Shown: positions 48,016-58,400 of the stretch, one piece after another
How positions within the stretch are numbered: the stretch's first letter is position 1
Layout of the letters: each line of letters begins with the position of its first letter
The notes under the pieces: generated by a model
Database searches by the model: none
Told to the model about the DNA's origin: nothing
What the model saw: only the letters and a program-made list of their open reading frames with translations
Translations under genes and position numbers: made by a program
From: Spirodela intermedia
Lineage: Eukaryota; Streptophyta; Magnoliopsida; Alismatales; Araceae
Length of the DNA: 64,000 nucleotides
Assembly (NCBI GenBank): GCA_902729315.2
Contig: LR746265.1
Location: forward strand, 193,501-257,500
Direction of reading: 5' to 3'

Positions 48016-49965
48016 TCACCAGTAGTCGGAGCAGGAGCACTCCCCCTGTTTGAAGCAGTGGAAGCGGTTCCGGTCTCGAACGGTGATCTCGCGTCCGTAG
48101 ATGCGGGAGACAAGCTTGACGGCGGAGTGGCAGTCGCGGCAGATGCGGATGTTCTTGAAGACCAGCAACGGCGCCCCTGGCCTGGTGCTGATCAGCCCGA
48201 AGGCGATGGCGAGGCGCTCGCTGTGGGAGAAGAGCACGTTCTCCCTCTCCTCCTCCTCCTCCCCCAGGTACCCGTCCATGACGCGCCACACCTTCCCCGC
48301 CGCACCCGGCTCGTACCCCGCCGCCCTCAGCCGCACCACCACCTCGTCCGCCATAGCGTACACCTCCGCCGTGCGGGGGTGGGAGCGGTCCCCCGCGCGG
48401 AACCGGTGGACTTCGCCGTGCACGGCGATGAAGCTCATGCCGGGGACCTTTCTCACGCCGCGCCGCCGCAGCGCCTCCCGCAGGGCCTCCGCCGCCGCCT
48501 GCCTCCCTGACGACGCGTACGTGTTCGAGAGCAAGACATGGTACTGGGTGTTGGCAGGATCCATCTCCCCCAGCTGCTCCATCAGGCGCCTGCCCAGGTC
48601 GGCCCTTCCGTGAAGACCGCAGGAGGCCAGCAGGGACCCCAGCACCACCTCGTTGGGGGGGACGGGCATCGACCTCACCAGATCCGCCGCCTCCTCCAGC
48701 AGACCGGCGCGGCCCAGGAGGTCCACCATGCACGCGTAGTGCTCCACCTTGCGTGCCGCCGCCGGCGCCGCAGTGCGGAAGAATCGCCGCCCTTCCTCTA
48801 CGAGACCTGCGCGGCTGCAGGCGCTGAGGACGGTGACGAGGGTGATCTCGTCTGGTCGGACGCCGCCCTCGGCCATCTGCGAGAACAGGAGGAGCAGATC
48901 CTCTGCGAGACCGTGCATCGCGAGCCCGCTCAGCATGGCATTCCAGGCGACGATATTCCTCTGAGGCATTTTTTCGAACAGGAGGCGCGCAGTGCGGATG
49001 CTCCCGCATTTCGCGTACATGTCGACCAGGGCAGTGGACACCATGACCGAGTGAAGACGACGATTGCCTTCACCCGCACCTGCCGTCAAGGCCGTTTTCG
49101 TGCTGTAAGCATGCAGCCACCGGCCGACGGCGAGGTCACCGGCCTGGGAGCACGCAGAGAAAAGGGAACACAGGGAGACGTGGTTCAAGCTCACCGGACC
49201 GGAGCCATGGGGGGAGAAGAAGATCATCTGGGCAACGACGGCCAGAGCTTCCCTGGGGAGCCCAGCCTCTACGTACCCCGCAGCCATAACTGTGAAGGTG
49301 ACCTCATTCTTCTCCTCCATGAGATCGAACACTTCGCGCGCCGTGTCCAGCCCCTCCCACCGGAGAGCCCCGGAGAGAATCACCGTCCAGGAGACGACGG
49401 TTGGGGCTGCCATTTCTCCGAAGAGTTGCCGGGCGTCCCCCATCCTGCCGCACTTCACGTACATATCCATGGCGGCGTTACAGACGGTGGCGACAAGGGC
49501 CAGCCCCCTCTTGATGAACCGCAGGTGGACGGCAGAGCCGGCCGCCGGATCGCCCAACCTGGCGCAGGCCCCCAAGACGCAAACTATGGTCACTTCGTCC
49601 CCGGGAACGCGGTCTTCCATCTCCATGGTGCGGAAGAGGCGGAGCGCCTCTGCGTGCAGGCCATGGCGAGTATTGCAGGAGAGGAGAGCCGTCCAGTCGG
49701 AGGCCGATCTCTGGGGAGCGGGGATACACCGGAAGGCCCGAAGCGCCGTGGTCGGTGACCCGCATGCCGCGTACATGTGGAACAGGGCACTGCAGATGGA
49801 GGAGGAGGAAGAAGAAGAAGAGGAGCCGGTGACATTCGACAGAAGCCCATTTCTGAGGAGGACGGCGTGGAGCTTCCGGCCTTCTCGGGCTGAGGAGCGG
49901 CCGCATGACCGGAGGAGGGCTCGGAAGTAGGGGACGCTCCAGAGGACCACTTCATCAGAGACCAT
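48016..49965 (-). CDS. DYW-type pentatricopeptide repeat protein, intronless
   Basis: A PLS-class PPR protein expected in mitochondria or chloroplasts, where such proteins direct C-to-U RNA editing. 649 residues, no intron, as is usual. PLS repeats fill about residues 12–460 (ALFHMYAACGS, NAAMDMYVKCGRMGDARQLF, VDMYAKCGSIRTARLLFEKM). E/E+ motifs follow, then the PG box (PGMSFIAVHGEVHRF, DRSHPRTAEVY) and a complete DYW deaminase domain: HSE (zinc ligand and catalytic Glu), CRDCH (zinc ligands), ending in CSCSDYW. The ATG at 49965 is the first in-frame ATG; the frame is open four codons further up but begins with GTG. A run of about nine serines interrupts the N-terminal repeats. Third positions are very GC-rich. 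The edited site cannot be predicted by eye. Confidence 0.93.
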   Translation of the reverse strand: MVSDEVVLWSVPYFRALLRSCGRSSAREGRKLHAVLLRNGLLSNVTGSSSSSSSSSICSALFHMYAACGSPTTALRAFRCIPAPQRSASDWTALLSCNTRHGLHAEALRLFRTMEMEDRVPGDEVTIVCVLGACARLGDPAAGSAVHLRFIKRGLALVATVCNAAMDMYVKCGRMGDARQLFGEMAAPTVVSWTVILSGALRWEGLDTAREVFDLMEEKNEVTFTVMAAGYVEAGLPREALAVVAQMIFFSPHGSGPVSLNHVSLCSLFSACSQAGDLAVGRWLHAYSTKTALTAGAGEGNRRLHSVMVSTALVDMYAKCGSIRTARLLFEKMPQRNIVAWNAMLSGLAMHGLAEDLLLLFSQMAEGGVRPDEITLVTVLSACSRAGLVEEGRRFFRTAAPAAARKVEHYACMVDLLGRAGLLEEAADLVRSMPVPPNEVVLGSLLASCGLHGRADLGRRLMEQLGEMDPANTQYHVLLSNTYASSGRQAAAEALREALRRRGVRKVPGMSFIAVHGEVHRFRAGDRSHPRTAEVYAMADEVVVRLRAAGYEPGAAGKVWRVMDGYLGEEEEERENVLFSHSERLAIAFGLISTRPGAPLLVFKNIRICRDCHSAVKLVSRIYGREITVRDRNRFHCFKQGECSCSDYW

Positions 49966-50855
49966 AACATCGTTCACACCAGCATTCTCGCCCGAAGAAT
50001 TCTACCCTGCGGCGAATATATCTTCTCCTCTGCAGGAAACTCAGCGCTGAGAACAAGGAGGAGGAGATGCGGGAGGCGGCAGCGAGGGTTTTCTTCTCCG
50101 ACGAGCTCACCGGACCTTAGAAGCATGACACCCATGGAAGATGGGTTCCCTCGAATTACTAAAATGGAGTACGAGACTGCCGATAGACACGTGGCCCAGA
50201 TCGATTTTATATCTGGCCCAGATAGAATTTCTTCCCATCGGAATATCTTCCCCACTGTTTGACCAGACAGAGAGGCGGGGCCACGCGGGGGGAGGCGGTG
50301 AGGGTCTCGCCGGAGGGGGGACTTCCCTGTCTCTAAGAGGGACGGTCGGGGGGGCTCGCCGGCGGATCGGTGGCGATCGGTACGTCTCTTTTGCTGCGAC
50401 ACTATTACTGCGCTTCCCCTCCTTTCCCCCTCAGCGGGATTTGATAGATATTAGGTTCTGCACCACCCCTCTCCTTGCCTATCGCCGGGGAGGAAGGAGG
50501 CCCTCGCCGGAGAGGAGTTTCTTACCCACCGGGAGCCTCCTCCCTTAGGCGGCGATCTTGGGGAGTCATCGTCTCTCCCACTTTCGGGTCGCGTCGGCGG
50601 TCGTCCTCCTCGCCGCATCTGCTCTGGCAGGGGCGGCCGCCGGCGTATGCAGAGAGATGTTTCGCCGGAATTCGCATCTGTGGCAGCGCCCCGGCGGCGG
50701 GGGCTACCCGAGGCGGCGGTGCTGCCGCTGCCGCCGCCGCCGTCAATCACGAGGGAGATTTCAGCCATCCGATTAGCATCTAAAGATTTGGATCATCTAT
50801 GTGCTGATTCTTGATCCTCGACCGTCCATTCAGCAGGAAATCGACGCCCCCGCGG
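49966..50855. promoter_or_regulatory. Divergent promoter region, PPR gene (-) and small membrane protein (+)
   Basis: 890 bp separate the two start codons. GGCCCAGAT occurs twice, at about 50193 and 50214; the second copy sits in a 13-bp palindrome ATCTGGCCCAGAT. These are site II-like motifs, frequent in promoters of organelle-related nuclear genes. A pyrimidine-rich stretch around 50400–50590 could be the leader of the rightward gene, possibly with a leader intron. Confidence 0.45.
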
Positions 50856-51050
50856 ATGGGCTACGTGCTGGTAATCTCTCTTCCCGTGATCCTCCTCCTG
50901 GCCATCCTTGCTTTGGCCTGCTACCTATTTGGCCGGGCCCGTGGACGGAGCGAGGCGAGCTGGCCCACTCAGATATATGGGCCCCCGGCGCCTCCACCCC
51001 AGGCCTTCTATCCGCCTGCTCCTCCGGCTCAGGCCCATTCCAAATCCTGA
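50856..51050 (+). CDS. Small single-pass membrane protein with Pro-rich tail, function unknown
   Basis: A 64-residue frame. Residues 3–25 form a strong hydrophobic helix (YVLVISLPVILLLAILALA), followed by a basic stop-transfer stretch (GRARGR) and a Pro/Ala/Tyr-rich tail (YGPPAPPP, FYPPAPPAQ). A short N-terminus, one helix and a Pro-rich cytosolic tail match a class of small uncharacterised plant membrane proteins, but I cannot name a family with certainty. The ATG gives the helix right after the start. Codon use is GC-rich like its neighbours. It could have upstream leader exons. A chance frame is possible but less likely, given the clear helix and basic flank. Confidence 0.6.
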   Translation: MGYVLVISLPVILLLAILALACYLFGRARGRSEASWPTQIYGPPAPPPQAFYPPAPPAQAHSKS

Positions 51051-51190
51051 CCCCGCGGTGTCAACGGGGGTTTGCTATGAAGTGGGCTCTTACTGGGCCC
51101 CTCTATAGTTCTGTAAACAGTCATGATTATCGACAAGGTACCATGTGACGTATTTATGTCTCAATTAAATAAAAGTTAAGTGGTTTCAGT

Positions 51191-51192
<2 letters not shown>

Positions 51193-51223
<31 letters not shown>
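51193..51223. repeat. (CT)n microsatellite
   Basis: A pure CT run of about 31 bp downstream of the small membrane protein gene. Confidence 0.93.
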
Positions 51224-51225
<2 letters not shown>

Positions 51226-52293
51226 CTTTGAGAACCATAGTGGTGGTCGGTCTCCTCGAACGAGAGAAGGTCCGAGAAAGTGAACCCTGTGGAGTTCGCC
51301 CTTCCTCGGTGTCTACCCACTCAAGTTCTGCGTGCCCGCTGAAAAAGGTCGCAGTTACTTCCTCCGATGGGGGACCAAAAGTTAGCATCATCCATGGTTG
51401 ATAAAAGTCAACGGCGAACCTCATCAACAGATACCTACATGGTTCCCTACACTTTACCTAGATAGGTAGATAGGTACATATTCATACACAGAGAGAAGGC
51501 GAGAGAAAGGCAAGGAGAGAGAGAGTGGCGGGGGGGGGGGGAGGGGGGACAGATGAAAGTGCGCAGATAGAATGAGTCCAGTCCGACGGACGAGCTTGCA
51601 GGGAGTTGCGGTAGGTCAGACAGAGCTCATTCATAATCTCACCAAACTTCTGACTTTCCGGTCAGAGAGAAAACAGTAAACCATCGGTTGAGGTTGAGGT
51701 TCAGCCACCCGGCCGACCAGAATGGAGAATCTATCGGCTCGTAAAAGGTGCGACAAAGGCAAGTTCAACGTCCTCCAATCGACTCTTATCTATCTCTTCC
51801 CTTCCAAGGGAAGGAGTTCGTAGCTGCGGCCATTGCTCGCATAGAAAGAGACAGGAAGACAGACAGACAGAGCGGAAGATGAGATCGAATGTGGGTGGCT
51901 TATCTGTAACCTTGTTTACGTAATTTAGATGTTACAAGTCACCCACCTTGTTTAAGTGACGGGAAAATCTCCTTCCGCCAACTGATCCGCAAGCTCAGAG
52001 TCCTCGGTAGGTAAGACCCTGACTCCTCTAGAGTCAACTTGGTCGAATATCGGGGGGTCCAAGTGGCAACAGCCGTCATCTTGGCCACTCGACATCGACG
52101 TAGGGAAGTCCAGACAGAAGATACGGCGGAAGCTGCTGTGGTCGGCGGAAAAGATCTGATCCCGTTGGTGCGGTGTCATCGTTTGACCGGCCAAGCCAAA
52201 CGGAAAATTGGGTCCTGGAATTTGGAGTGGGGTCGAATCGATTTGGTTATCTTTGATGCGTTCCTGCGGGGACCTATTGGACTTTCCGGAGGC

Positions 52294-52316
52294 GGCCGGC
52301 CGGCCGGCCGGCCGGC
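52294..52316. repeat. (GGCC)n self-complementary tetranucleotide array
   Basis: Five and three-quarter copies of GGCC in a row, fully palindromic over its length. It can fold into a hairpin on either strand and is dense in CpG, an uncommon repeat type in plant DNA. Confidence 0.93.
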
Positions 52317-52793
52317 GAAGGTTGGTGAGCGGAGCGGCGTTGTTCACATGCCCCAACGGCTGCGATGTTTCTCTATCTGCGGAATGTTTGACCGCTCACC
52401 AAACAGGCAGGGAGACGACCGTCGTTTGCTCAGCTCCGGGCTCCGGGCGACCTTATTTGGAGCCGCACAGAGACGGCCGTCACGGAACGGTCTCCCCCCC
52501 GGCGCCGCCGGGGGTGACGCTGGTTCGTGGTGGAATATCGTCGTCGAGGACCTACGGTGCGTAGCTCGAAAGGGCCTAGACATCTCCTCTCGACGGTCTT
52601 ATTCGTGTCTCAAATCACTCTTTTCAAACGCGTAGATGTCAACCCGATGGCCCTCCGCCAAGTGTTACAATAGTCGCCAGTTGTAAAACACGTTAAATGA
52701 GCCAGTCTAAATATTAAATGGAATATGCGTACATACATACATACATCCACACGTCAATTGTACACATCGATTTAGAGAGAGTGAGAGCGAGTG

Positions 52794-52796
<3 letters not shown>

Positions 52797-52835
<39 letters not shown>
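52797..52835. repeat. (GA)n microsatellite, 39 bp
   Basis: A pure GA run, one of the two longest in the window, in the PAL upstream spacer. Confidence 0.95.
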
Positions 52836-52839
<4 letters not shown>

Positions 52840-54918
52840 GCGCGTATGCAGCTGGGAGGTTGAGTAATAGGATACGAACTTTATTTCGTACACAGCGGCG
52901 CGTATTAATTTGTTTCCATGAAAAATGATATTTATCAGGTACTTGACGTAATATATTATAAACGGTAACAAAAATGATAAAAAAACGACGATCCAAGCAT
53001 TCGGGACCGTCCGGAGAAGGACGGGTCTGTTGAGTTGACTATCTCGGGTCAGTTCTGTGCGACCTTCGCCGCAAGGCCATAGAAGCCGAGGGAGAAACTC
53101 TGTCGGCCTTAATTGCGCGCGTTCCTTCTTCACCTTCGCCCGCCCTCAGATGGACGGATTCTTTCTCTTATTCTACGCGCATGTCTGTTTATTTATTCGT
53201 ACCTACTACATTGACGCCTTCCTGGTGTTGGAGGACAACGAGTAGAGAACACGAGAATCCTTCCTCGTGGCTCGCTAGTGGCCTCCCAAGTTCCTCCCGA
53301 TCATCTCTCTCGCTCTCTCCCTCTTCTGTCTCTCCGCCCCAACACCCCCCCCCCCCAACGACAGAGGGAGAAGGGGATAACGAGCGGGCAGACGGAAAGT
53401 TCATGGTGCCGTGACTGCCACCACGGTGCGTCACGGTCAAAGGAGAGAGAACGGTCTACTCGCTGAGAGCTGGAAGATGAGAGAGCATCTCCCCCTCACC
53501 CACTGTCTATCTAGGGACGGGAATACAGGAAAATGAGAGCGGGCTTACGTGTATTTTACACGTAGACGTGGATACACTGATGTGTCAGCAGGTTCCCCGC
53601 TCGACGTCGTCCACGTCACATCCCACCCGAACGCGAAAGCGAGACCCTCCCTTCCACGTAATTAACCGGGTCATCAACCTTTCGTGGATCGAGTCCTCCC
53701 TCACCTACTCCTCTTCCCCCGCGGGACTTGGGTCGCTGCACCTGCGTTAGCTCAGCGACACGCAGGCATTTTCCTTCGCGTCGTCACAGTATCGGGGACT
53801 ACGTAGGGAACCTGGCAAATAGATCGAACGAGCCATTTAATGCATCTTTGAAGCTAATATTATAGGCGTCATCGGGCTGGGTCAAGAATCACCGAGCCCA
53901 AACTCAAACTCGGTAGATTTGACCTGGTCTCGGTATGGAGAAAGTCAACAAAAGCATCTCCATGTTGGTGGGTGAGTCTTGAGTTTGGCTCGGCCTCTGC
54001 GGCGCTCAGAGAGAGAGAGAGAAAGAGAGAAAGAGAGAGAGAGAGAGGGTGATTCCCGGGCTTGATAAAGCACAGGTCTTAAGCCCGTTGAAATCCTAAT
54101 TATCCTCGTTGATAATATTTCCATAACAAGCATCGTGGTCAATGCAACAGTACTATTGCTTACTGTGAATCAGCTCCCCCCCTGCAAAGTCGCGACGCTG
54201 TTTCAACAATTACCAATGATCAAGGCGGACGAGACTCCTCGTGTTCCCGTTTCCTTCGTTGTTTCTCACACGACTCTGGATCCGCCGGAGACGCATCAGC
54301 GAGCTGATTCCTTCTACACAGAGCGCCTACCCTTCCGAGGGTCCGCCCCCTCATCCACCCCATCCAACCATGTTTAAATGTAGATTTTAACGTATACACT
54401 GTTTCTGCAGAGCAACGTGAGCCGTCGCTGGCTGCCCGTGGCCTTCACGCCTCGCCCGGAAGAAATATCGACGAGCTAATTGCGGTGGGAAGGAGATTTG
54501 ATGAAATCAATCAAACCTAGTTAGAGGGTCTCCGGCGACGAATATGGTCGGAGAAATATTATTTTTAAGATCCTTTGGGACCGAAAAGACAAGGCGCTGA
54601 GGGCGCCGGGCGCGTAGAGACGGTGGGAATTTCCGAGCCGTCGTTAACAGGAAGCCTCCTCAGGAATAAAGAACCGTCTCCGTTTTGGGTAGCAGGAGGT
54701 GGTGAGAATTTCAGCCGAAATCCCGACTCCATTTGCTATGATATTCCTCCCCGACGCTCTCATCTCTCTAGCCCACAGATACAGAGAAAGAGAGAGAGAA
54801 AGAGTGGCCGAGACTCAGTTTCCGGTCGCCTTCGTCCCCCCTTACCTTGCAAAGGAAAGGCTTGGAATCCTTGGCTACACATTAGTGAGGTGTGACGACA
54901 GGCTTACGTCTCTCCCAC

Positions 54919-54925
54919 ACCAACC
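54919..54925 (+). promoter_or_regulatory. AC-II-type element (ACCAACC) upstream of PAL
   Basis: An exact ACCAACC within CCACACCAACCACCAC, 594 bp before the PAL start codon. AC elements are bound by R2R3-MYB factors and direct xylem expression of phenylpropanoid genes. A single short match, so support comes mainly from its position upstream of PAL. Confidence 0.5.
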
Positions 54926-54940
54926 ACCACACCGCCCCTC

Positions 54941-54943
<3 letters not shown>

Positions 54944-54973
<30 letters not shown>

Positions 54974-54974
54974 G
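54944..54974. repeat. (CT)n microsatellite in the PAL promoter
   Basis: A CT run of about 31 bp beginning some 18 bp after the AC-II-type element. Confidence 0.93.
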
Positions 54975-55287
54975 CCCGCTTTCTCTTTCTAAATAAACAC
55001 CTGTCCTCTTTTTCATCTGTTCTGGGCGGGGGGGAACGAACGAGTTTGATCTTTGACGAGTAGAGTGGAGGAGGAGGTGGGGGTACCTGCGTTTGGTGCG
55101 CATGGCATGCTTATCTAACCACTTAAAAGTCAAGATAGCCGTAGGATCCGAAGGGAACCGACGGCCCGGATCGGCCCTCAACTACCCAAGCTTTGGTCCT
55201 CCCTCTTCCGCACCAACTCCCCGATCCCTTCGTCACCACGGGTCCACCGCCGCCGCCGCGTGTGGCCCGGCCTCTCCCTCTCCCCAC

Positions 55288-55301
55288 TCTATTTAACCCC
55301 C
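55288..55301 (+). promoter_or_regulatory. Probable TATA box of PAL
   Basis: CTCTATTTAACCCC lies about 220 bp before the PAL ATG and is followed by a CT-rich stretch typical of a plant leader. Other TATA-like matches nearby are weaker. Confidence 0.6.
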
Positions 55302-55518
55302 CGTCTTCCTTTTCTCCCAGCTCAGGAGATCATTAGCCTATCTCCAGAGCCTCTCTCTCCTTCTTCCTCAGAGCGCACGCGAGAGAAAGAGGAAGAGGAA
55401 GGAAGAAGAGGAGGCGCTCCGAGCAGGGACCGGCATTGTCTTCTCCTCCCTCTCTCCTCTCCAATCCCCGTCTGTTCATCGTCGTTGCTCGCTCGTCGTC
55501 CTCTATAGCGGGGAGAAA

Positions 55519-58400
55519 ATGGAGGCCGCCGGCCAGATCAACTGCAACGGCCACTCCGGGGTCCTCGAGGGCTTCTGCCTCAAGCCCACCATCGCCGCCG
55601 GCGACCCGCTCAACTGGGGTGCCGCCGCCGAGTCCCTCTCCGGGAGCCACCTCGAGGAGGTGAAGCGCATGGTGGAGGAGTTCCGCCATCCCCTCGTGCA
55701 GCTGGAGGGCGCCGACCTGAAGATCTCTCAGGTGGCCGCGGTGGCCGCAGCCGGCGCCGCCGCCTCACTCCGGGTGGAGCTCGCCGACTCTGCCCGTCCT
55801 CGCGTCAAGGCCAGTAGCGACTGGGTCATGGACAGCATGAACAGGGGGACTGACAGCTACGGCGTCACCACGGGCTTCGGTGCAACGTCCCACCGCCGCA
55901 CCAAGCAGGGCGGTGCCCTCCAGAAGGAGCTCATCAGGTACCCCGTCTCCTCCCGCATGCTCTCGCTTTCTTTACACCAATTTATTAGCTCAACACGCGA
56001 ACGAACATATAGTAAGCAAGCACCGGCCGGACCACAAACCACGCTGCTCTCCTGATCCCATATAAATTATCGGGATTATCGTATTTAACCAACGCTTAAT
56101 CAGCATCTAATGCATTTTTTCTCGGCTTGACGGGATATGTAATCATCAGCATCATCCGACTAAGACCATGGTTTTCCCCCGTGGAGGGCGCGAGTCGCCC
56201 TCCTGGGGCGACGCGTCTTTTATTACGTAGGAGTAGTAATTGGCCAGTTTCCTCACGGAGACTCGGGCTAAGACTTGCCACTTGGCATGAACCCACGTCG
56301 GCCCTGGGGCCGGGCCCACCGCCCTGGTGAGACTCGTGAAGAAACCTTGTTCTTACACGTGGCAAAGCATCTTCACGAGAGATCATGCCAGATAAATCAA
56401 TCAGTGAAGCGCGCAACGCGTCATCATCCACCGTTGGGCCGGGGTAGGCGGATTGGTGCAGCGGCCCAGCTCCCCTCAAGACGGGGGGGGCCTCACCGGG
56501 GAGGTTGAAGTGGTTCACCGAGAGGATGTATCCGACGTCATATTGGTTAACGACCGCAGTCGAAGCAGCATCTACCTAAAATTATTTCTTATGTTTTGGC
56601 GGACGGTGCGGCGCGGAGACCTGACGGCGTGCCTGTGTTCTTCGCAGATTCCTCAACGCCGGAATATTCGGCTCCGGGGCGGACTCCGGCAATACGACGC
56701 TGCCGCCGGCCGCCACCCGCGCCGCCATGCTGGTCCGCGTGAACACGCTCCTGCAGGGCTACTCGGGCATTAGGTTCGAGATATTGGAGGCCATCACGGC
56801 GCTGCTGAACAACGGCGTGACCCCCTGCCTCCCCCTTCGCGGCACCATCACCGCCTCCGGCGACCTCGTGCCGCTGTCGTACATCGCCGGCATGCTCACC
56901 GGGCGGTCCAACGCGAAGGCGGTCACGGCGGAGGGTAAGCAGGTGTCGGCTGAGGAGGCCTTCCGGCTGGCCGGCATCGCCGGGGGGTTCTTCGAGCTGC
57001 AACCCAAGGAAGGGCTCGCGTTGGTCAACGGCACCGCCGTCGGCTCCGGGCTGGCCTCCATGGTGCTCTTCGAGGCCAACATTCTGGCGGTGCTGGCGGA
57101 GGTGCTCTCCGCCGTCTTCTGCGAGGTCATGCAGGGGAAGCCGGAGTTCACGGACCACCTCACCCACAAGCTCAAGCACCACCCGGGCCAGATCGAGGCC
57201 GCCGCCATCATGGAGCATATCCTCGAGGGGAGCTCCTACATGAAGATGGCCAAGAAGCTGCACGAGCTCGACCCGCTCCAGAAGCCCAAGCAAGACCGCT
57301 ACGCCCTGCGGACTTCCCCACAGTGGCTGGGCCCTCAGGTGGAGGTGCTCCGACAGGCGACCAAGTCCATCGAGCGCGAGATCAACTCGGTCAACGACAA
57401 CCCCCTGATCGACGTCTCCCGCAGCAAGGCCCTCCACGGGGGAAACTTCCAGGGCACGCCCATCGGGGTCTCCATGGACAACTCCCGCCTCGCCATCGCC
57501 GCCATCGGGAAGCTCATGTTCGCGCAGATCTCGGAACTTGTCAACGACTTCTACAACAACGGCCTGCCGTCGAACCTAACGGCGGGGCGCAATCCGAGCT
57601 TGGACTACGGGTTCAAGGGCGCTGAGATCGCCATGGCGGCCTACTGCTCGGAGCTGCAGTTCCTGGCCAACCCGGTAACCAACCACGTTCAGAGCGCAGA
57701 GCAGCATAACCAGGACGTGAACTCCCTCGGTCTGATCTCGGCGAGGAAGACGGCCGAGGCGGTGGAGATACTGAAGCTGATGACCTCCACCTACCTGGTG
57801 GCTCTCTGCCAGGCCGTCGACCTGCGCCACCTCGAGGAGAACCTCAAGAACGCCGTCAAGAACACGGTGAGCCAGGTGGCGAAGAGGGTCCTCACGATCG
57901 GCGTCAACGGGGAGCTGCACCCCTCGCGATTCTGCGAGAAGGACCTCATCAGGGCCGTCGAGCGGGAGCACGTCTTCACCTACGCCGACGACCCATGCAG
58001 CGCCACATACCCGCTGATGCAGAAGCTCCGGCAGGTTCTCGTGGAGCACGCCCTCAGCAACGGCGAGAAGGAGAAGGACTCCAACACCTCCATCTTCCAG
58101 AAGGTCGCCGCTTTCGAGGAGGACCTGAAGATGACCCTGCCCAAGGAGGTGGAGGCCGTCCGGGCGGCGTTCGATAACGGGACAGCGGCGATTCCCAACC
58201 GGATCAAGAAGTGCAGGTCCTACCCGCTCTACAAGTTCGTGAGAGAGGAGTTGGGCACCAGCCTTCTCACCGGCGAGAAGGTCCGGTCGCCGGGGGAGGA
58301 GTTCGACAAGGTCTACGTCGCCATCTCCCAGGGCAAGGTCGTCGATCCGCTCTTCGAGTGCTTGCGGGATTGGAACGGCGCCCCCATCCCCATCTGCTAG
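55519..58400 (+). CDS. PAL: Phenylalanine ammonia-lyase, 2 exons
   Basis: Cytosolic enzyme that deaminates L-phenylalanine to trans-cinnamate, the entry to phenylpropanoids (lignin, flavonoids). Exons 55519–55937 and 56648–58400 give 723 residues, normal for plant PAL. The single 710-bp intron interrupts the Arg codon at residue 140, the conserved PAL position. The MIO cofactor triad Ala-Ser-Gly is at 209–211 ([12 protein letters not shown]). Catalytic Tyr is Y114 ([13 protein letters not shown]). The specificity residue after the intron is Phe (F141 in RFLNAG), which indicates PAL; bifunctional grass PTALs have His. The C-terminal shielding domain is intact and ends WNGAPIPIC. Third positions are almost entirely G/C. 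Upstream lie a TATA box and an AC-II-type element. Confidence 0.98.

Larger units (their letters stand above)
51051..55287. other. 4.2 kb spacer upstream of PAL, rich in CT/GA tracts
   Basis: The first part should hold the 3' UTR of the small membrane protein gene. Long CT/GA runs occur at 51193–51223, 52797–52835, 54009–54048 (interrupted) and 54944–54974. A GGCC array lies at 52294–52316, poly-G/poly-C runs near 51530 and 53346, and a palindrome at 53546–53564. The longest open frame (52039–52635) begins with TTG and matches nothing I recognise. No gene or mobile element can be supported. Confidence 0.6.

Noticed and set aside
47975-49009. 344-residue frame on the minus strand
   Set aside because: A shifted frame over the same strand as the PPR gene; Arg/Gly/Pro-rich with no domain. 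The PPR frame is the real one.
48538-49758. 406-residue open frame on the plus strand
   Set aside because: It is antisense to the DYW PPR gene. The GC-rich third positions of that gene remove stops from this frame, and the translation has no recognisable domain.
36628-49965. A biosynthetic or RNA-processing gene cluster
   Set aside because: DCP2, DRB2, CP29 and the PPR gene share a broad RNA theme but belong to different compartments and pathways, with PIP2 in between. The theme alone does not support a cluster.
52039-52635. 198-residue frame upstream of PAL
   Set aside because: It starts with TTG rather than ATG, includes the translated GGCC array, and resembles no family I know.
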